From positions 1 through 15,524 of the forward strand of contig CAZJFC010000041.1 in NCBI GenBank assembly GCA_964545245.1: 15,524 nt of DNA. Reading direction: 5' to 3'. Position 1 is the first letter of the stretch. Each line of letters opens with the position of its first letter. The notes below the pieces were generated by a model. It did no database searches. It was not told the origin of the DNA and worked only from the letters and a program-made list of their open reading frames with translations. Origin of the DNA: CAZJFC01 sp964545245 (GTDB lineage Bacteria > Pseudomonadota > Alphaproteobacteria > Rickettsiales > 21-14-0-20-44-7). Positions 12,038-15,524 of the stretch are shown piece by piece. Both the position numbers and the translations under genes were made by a program.

Positions 12038-14683
12038 TTAAACCAGCTTGCCGTGGCAATGCTTATATTTCTGCCCCGACCCACAAGGACACGGCTCATT
12101 GCGTCCGATTTTTCCCCATGATTTCGGGTCACGCGGGTCACGGTCTTCCGGGTTCACGTATGATTTCACGGTTTGCGGCGCTTCAAATTCGTTTCCGGGG
12201 TGAAGTTCCTTTGCGGCGCTGGCCTGCGCCCGCTCGCGTTGTTCCAGCACATCCACATCAACCGGGCGGAACTGCACATGCGCAAGGCGCGAGGTCACTT
12301 CTTCGGCAAGGCGGGAAAGCATATAATCGAAATGCTTGAACGCCTCCTGCTTATATTCATTCAGCGGGTCTTTCTGTCCATAAGCCCTGAGGCCAATGCC
12401 CTGCCTGATATTATCCAATGTGCGCAAATGGTCTTTCCACAGCTCATCCAGCGTTATCAGCAACACCTGCTTTTCGAGCAGGCGCATGGTTGCGTTGTCG
12501 ACCTGCGCTTCTTTTGCGGCCATGAAGTCATTCACTTCCCTGGTCAGCCGCTCGATGATTTCTTTTTCGGCTATACCTTCTTCATTCGCCCAGTCACGCA
12601 ATGGGAACTCAACGCCGAAGATGCGCTTGCTTTCATTGTGCAGTGACTCAATCTCCCACTGGTCATGGAACGAGCGCTCAGGAATATGGGCATAAATCAG
12701 TTCCTCAATCACCGAGTTACGCATGTAGAGCACCTGCTCCGAAACATTCTCGCCATCAATCATTTCGAGGCGCTGCTTATAAACCACCTTGCGCTGGTCA
12801 TTCATCACGTCATCGAATTTAAGGAGGTTCTTCCGCACTTCATAGTTGCGGCCTTCCACCTTGCGCTGCGCGCTTTCGAGGGTGCGCGTGAGCAGTTTCG
12901 CGGAGATTGCCTCGCCTTCTTCCAGCCCGGCATATCTTAACAGTGCTTCCATTCTTTCCGAGCCGAAAATACGCATCAGGTCATCCTGCAGTGAAAGATA
13001 AAAAATCGAGCGTCCGGGGTCGCCCTGACGGCCTGAACGGCCACGGAGCTGGTTGTCGATACGGCGCGATTCGTGGCGCTCCGTACCGATCACGAGCAAT
13101 CCGCCCGCTTCAAGCACGATCTGTTTTTCTTTTTCCACATCCCATTTCTCGTCGCTCATTTCGGGGTTGCCGCCGAGCTTGATGTCGGTTCCGCGCCCGG
13201 CCATGTTGGTGGCGATAGTCACCGCGCCCGGCCTGCCCGCCTGCGCGATGATCTGCGCTTCCTGTTCATGGAATTTGGCGTTGAGGACTTTATGCTTGAT
13301 TTTCTGTTTAGTAAGGAGTTTTGAAACCAGCTCGGATTTTTCGATACTGACCGTACCCACCAGCACCGGCTGTTTCTTCTTGTATGCTTCAGTAATCTCC
13401 TGCGCGATTGCGTTATATTTTTCTTCCGCCGTGCGGTAAACGAGGTCATCCTCGTCGATACGCGCAACCTGTATATTGGTCGGTATCTCAACCACGGTAA
13501 GGCCATAAATATCGGCAAATTCCTGCGCTTCGGTCATGGCAGTGCCGGTCATGCCCGCGAGCTTGGAATACATGCGGAAATAATTCTGGTAAGTCACCGA
13601 GGCAAGCGTCTGGTTCTCGTTCTGGACGGGAACATTTTCCTTCGCCTCAAGCGCCTGGTGCAGCCCTTCACTGAAGCGTCGGCCTTCCTGCATACGGCCT
13701 GTGAACTCATCGATAATCACCACTTTGCCTTCTTTAACAATGTAATCAACATCATTGGTGAACAGCTTATGCGCGCGCAGCGCCTGATGCATATGATGGA
13801 CAAGCATGAGGTTCTGCACATCATAGAGGTTTGCCCCGGCGGGGAGCAGGTTGTTCGACCTCAGCATTTCCTCGATCGTATGGTTGCCTTTTTCGGTAAG
13901 CTGCACGGTGCGGGATTTTTCATCCACCTCAAAATCATCGGCGGCGAGTTGCGGGATAAATTTATTGATGCGGATGTAAAGCTCGGAATTATCCTCCGTC
14001 GGGCCGGAAATAATCAGCGGGGTACGCGCCTCATCGATAAGGATGGAATCCACCTCATCCACGATAGCGTAATTGAATTCGCGCTGGACCATGCCGTCAC
14101 GGCGGAATTTGAGGTTGTCGCGCAGGAAATCGAACCCAAATTCGTTATTCGTGCCATAAGTAATATCCGCGTCATAGGCGGCCTTGCGCTCATGCTCAGG
14201 CAGGTCGTGATAAACACAGCCGACAGTCAGCCCAAGGAACTTATATATAGCGCCCATCCATTCCGCGTCGCGGCGGGCGAGATAATCGTTCACCGTCACA
14301 ACATGCACACCCTTCCCGGTCAGCGCGTTAAGATAGACCGCAAGCGTCGCCACGAGGGTTTTACCCTCGCCGGTTTTCATTTCGGAGATCATGCCGTGGT
14401 GCAGAACCATACCGCCGATAAGCTGCACATCGAAATGGCGCATATTAAGAGAGCGCTTTGATGCTTCGCGCACCACCGCGAAAGCTTCAACCAATATGTT
14501 CTCAAGGGTTTCGCCTTTGGCGAGCCTTTCCTTGAATTCTTCTGTTTTATATTTCAGGTCAGCATCGGTGAGTTTTTCGGTCTCCGGCTCAAGCGCATTG
14601 ATTTTAGCGACATTTTTCCACAAAGGGGTAACGATACGGTCATTGACCGAGCCGAACATTTTTTTTGCAATGGTTCCAAACAT
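12038..14683 (-). CDS. secA: Preprotein translocase ATPase SecA
   Basis: This 881-residue ATPase motor drives unfolded proteins through SecYEG. MFGTIAKKMFGSVNDR is the usual SecA N-terminus, so ATG 14683 is chosen over an in-frame ATG at 14734 that would add 17 atypical residues. NBD1 has Walker A MKTGEGKT (102-109, at E. coli numbering) and the DEAD-type IVDEVDSILIDEART. The preprotein cross-linking domain, NBD2 with GRGTDI and GRSGRQGDPGRS, and the helical scaffold (LKFDDVMNDQRKVVYKQR, LDELWKDHLRTLDNIRQGI) follow. The C-terminus is the SecB/lipid-binding zinc motif CPCGSGQKYKHCHG (C865, C867, C876, H877). No Shine-Dalgarno sequence is seen before 14683. The gene is convergent with the orphan at 11569 and divergent from the Pro-rich gene. 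Confidence 0.96.
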   Translation of the reverse strand: MFGTIAKKMFGSVNDRIVTPLWKNVAKINALEPETEKLTDADLKYKTEEFKERLAKGETLENILVEAFAVVREASKRSLNMRHFDVQLIGGMVLHHGMISEMKTGEGKTLVATLAVYLNALTGKGVHVVTVNDYLARRDAEWMGAIYKFLGLTVGCVYHDLPEHERKAAYDADITYGTNNEFGFDFLRDNLKFRRDGMVQREFNYAIVDEVDSILIDEARTPLIISGPTEDNSELYIRINKFIPQLAADDFEVDEKSRTVQLTEKGNHTIEEMLRSNNLLPAGANLYDVQNLMLVHHMHQALRAHKLFTNDVDYIVKEGKVVIIDEFTGRMQEGRRFSEGLHQALEAKENVPVQNENQTLASVTYQNYFRMYSKLAGMTGTAMTEAQEFADIYGLTVVEIPTNIQVARIDEDDLVYRTAEEKYNAIAQEITEAYKKKQPVLVGTVSIEKSELVSKLLTKQKIKHKVLNAKFHEQEAQIIAQAGRPGAVTIATNMAGRGTDIKLGGNPEMSDEKWDVEKEKQIVLEAGGLLVIGTERHESRRIDNQLRGRSGRQGDPGRSIFYLSLQDDLMRIFGSERMEALLRYAGLEEGEAISAKLLTRTLESAQRKVEGRNYEVRKNLLKFDDVMNDQRKVVYKQRLEMIDGENVSEQVLYMRNSVIEELIYAHIPERSFHDQWEIESLHNESKRIFGVEFPLRDWANEEGIAEKEIIERLTREVNDFMAAKEAQVDNATMRLLEKQVLLITLDELWKDHLRTLDNIRQGIGLRAYGQKDPLNEYKQEAFKHFDYMLSRLAEEVTSRLAHVQFRPVDVDVLEQRERAQASAAKELHPGNEFEAPQTVKSYVNPEDRDPRDPKSWGKIGRNEPCPCGSGQKYKHCHGKLV

Positions 14684-14692
14684 ACGCTGGCA

Positions 14693-14721
14693 TATATAGG
14701 TATTAAAATACCGATGCGCAA
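14693..14721 (-). promoter_or_regulatory. Candidate promoter of secA
   Basis: On the minus strand TTGCGC (14721-14716) and TATATA (14698-14693) are spaced by 17 bases. Transcription would begin within a few bases of the ATG at 14683, giving an almost leaderless message, in keeping with the lack of a ribosome binding site. A promoter further upstream is not excluded. Confidence 0.35.
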
Positions 14722-14751
14722 GTAGTTTAGTCATCAGTTATTAGTTATTAG

Positions 14752-14832
14752 GGCACCTCCCCCATCCCCTCCTGATAGGAGGGGTGAACCGTAACCCCCT
14801 CTCCTATCAGGAGAGGGTCGGGGTGAGGTGCC
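14752..14832 (-). repeat. G/C-rich palindromic element (family A), intergenic copy
   Basis: The outer arms GGCACCTC (14752-14759) and GAGGTGCC (14825-14832) pair perfectly. Inside are hairpins 14766-14784 (8-base arms, loop GAT) and 14797-14817 (9-base arms, loop ATC). One minus-strand frame would read SPRPSPDRRGG and SPLLSGGDGGGA, matching the peptides of the copies inside sdhA and the methyltransferase gene, though here it is not in a gene. It fills much of the 263-base secA upstream gap. Confidence 0.85.
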
Positions 14833-14912
14833 AAGAAAGAAACTGACACTCCCACTGTCACTGCCACTCAACCACCTAATGACTTCTTTACAATTTACGG
14901 CTATTTTGCTAC

Positions 14913-14940
14913 TTGATTTTATCATCCGTTCTGGGATAAT
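14913..14940 (+). promoter_or_regulatory. Candidate promoter of the Pro-rich secreted protein gene
   Basis: TTGATT (14913-14918) and GATAAT (14935-14940) are spaced by 16 bases. The start point would fall at or next to the ATG at 14947, suggesting a leaderless transcript; there is only a weak GGGA for ribosome binding. Confidence 0.4.
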
Positions 14941-14946
14941 CGCCCT

Positions 14947-15462
14947 ATGAAATTGAAACTCACAGCCATCGGTATTTTAATCGCATCCTCCGCCCAGGCG
15001 CAGGACATCCAGCCAATCACGCCAGCGCAAGGCAGCGCCGGGAGGAGCGGCTCATCTTATTACACCGATGATAAATACCACACCGATGACCAGTTCAATA
15101 TATATGACGAAAAGAACCAGCGTGTCGGCAACGTGCTGAACCCGCCAAAACCGGGCGCCAGACAGCCTGCCCCGCCACCGCCACCTCCTCCGTCTTTTCC
15201 TTCCGCTCATGACCTGCCGCCAATCCAGCCGCAACCGCAAGGTTATGCCCCCCCTCCACCTCCTCCGGCAGCAGGCGGGATGGCTCCTTCCGGCAAGCAA
15301 CTCAGGATTGATGGCTCTTCGGTGCAAAATTACAAAACAACCCCTGAGAACCCGCGCCAGATCGATATTCCCCAGCCTGCCCCGCAACAGCCGCGCACTG
15401 CCGCCCCCGGCAACGCCCCGCTTGAGCCTCTGGAATCCACCTTCCACCCGCAAGGGCATTAG
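14947..15462 (+). CDS. Secreted proline-rich protein (171 aa), function unknown
   Basis: The protein starts with a clear Sec signal peptide, MKLKLTAIGILIASSAQA, cut most likely before QD (residue 19). The mature part of about 153 residues is low-complexity: a polar, Tyr/Asp-rich stretch (SSYYTDDKYHTDDQFNIYDEKNQR), then Pro-rich runs (APPPPPPPSF, APPPPPPAAGG) and QPAPQQPRTAAPG near the end. There is no membrane anchor, lipobox or enzymatic motif. Such proteins sit in the periplasm or outside and may be extended spacers or wall-interacting proteins, but I do not recognise a family. The gene is divergent from secA. A dispersed repeat begins about 40 bases downstream. Confidence 0.75.
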   Translation: MKLKLTAIGILIASSAQAQDIQPITPAQGSAGRSGSSYYTDDKYHTDDQFNIYDEKNQRVGNVLNPPKPGARQPAPPPPPPPSFPSAHDLPPIQPQPQGYAPPPPPPAAGGMAPSGKQLRIDGSSVQNYKTTPENPRQIDIPQPAPQQPRTAAPGNAPLEPLESTFHPQGH

Positions 15463-15503
15463 TAATATATGGTGATTATCCCACTATCATAAGTAAGAAA
15501 AAC

Positions 15504-15524
15504 TGTCATTCCCGCGCAGGCGGG
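15504..15524. repeat. Dispersed palindrome TGTCATTCCCGCGCAGGCGGG, cut by the window end
   Basis: CCCGC (15511-15515) and GCGGG (15520-15524) form a hairpin with loop GCAG, preceded by TGTCATT. This resembles a short repeat scattered in many bacterial genomes. The rest lies outside the window. Confidence 0.6.

Noticed and set aside
13658..14461. Long open frame (267 codons) on the plus strand opposite secA
   Set aside because: It is fully antisense to a certain secA gene, with no recognisable domain; it arises from codon bias of the real strand.
14766..14817. The two strong hairpins as rho-independent terminators
   Set aside because: No T-run follows either hairpin on either strand, and they lie upstream of two divergent genes, where a terminator is not expected.
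14734..14925. Minus-strand ORF of 63 codons upstream of secA
   Set aside because: Its content is mostly the family A repeat, with no start signal. It is useful only to show the repeat's reading frame.
15170..15290. Pro-rich runs of the 14947 gene as another mobile repeat
   Set aside because: The codons vary (CCG, CCA, CCT, CCC) and there is no palindromic arm structure; an ordinary low-complexity protein explains it.

Overview
The window looks like a chromosomal segment of an alphaproteobacterium. The evidence is a MipZ-type division-site ATPase, an NDUFS4-type complex I accessory subunit (in bacteria essentially alphaproteobacterial), a membrane-anchored class I cytochrome c, and a flavoprotein SdhA of the alphaproteobacterial/mitochondrial type. 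Base composition is moderate in the conserved genes and clearly more AT-rich in a few small orphan ORFs (about 1725-2160 and 11460-12040). I cannot assign a genus.

Layout. 1-1176: 3' part of sdhA (+), carrying an in-frame palindromic insert. sdhB does not follow; a ~90-bp dispersed palindrome (1181-1271) does, then a Tdi1/DUF1851-like gene and two tiny orphan ORFs (1278-2151, +). 2220-3332: a zinc-ribbon/SAM methyltransferase gene (-) carrying three separate in-frame palindromic inserts. 3376-4086: ndufS4 and a two-helix membrane protein (+). 4180-6916: mipZ and a large unrecognised protein with a Pro/Gln-rich linker (+), probably one transcription unit. 7023-7595: membrane-anchored cytochrome c (+). 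7659-11458: nadE-gltX-trhO (-), probably co-transcribed in the order nadE, gltX, trhO. 11569-12009: AT-rich orphan gene (+). 12038-14683: secA (-). 14947-15462: secreted proline-rich protein (+).

How the genes relate. SdhA, the complex I subunit and the cytochrome belong to aerobic respiration but are not one operon. MipZ positions the division plane, and the adjacent 585-residue protein is a candidate partner known only from its position and architecture. The nadE-gltX-trhO set is housekeeping (NAD synthesis, glutamyl-tRNA, tRNA U34 modification). SecA drives Sec export, which the neighbouring secreted Pro-rich protein would use.

The most striking signal is the density of palindromic repeats and the fact that several lie inside reading frames without breaking them. 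One G/C-rich family occurs in sdhA, in the methyltransferase gene and between secA and the Pro-rich gene. Where translated it uses the same frame and leaves a similar peptide tail (...GG-D/V-GGG). A second family with perfect 19-bp arms and a third small-hairpin family also sit in the methyltransferase gene. This resembles the Rickettsia palindromic elements (RPEs) that insert into genes, here with several sequence families in 15 kb. No tRNA, rRNA, CRISPR, transposase or phage gene was seen. There is no gene-free stretch over 300 bases; the longest, 14684-14946, holds one repeat and two candidate promoters.
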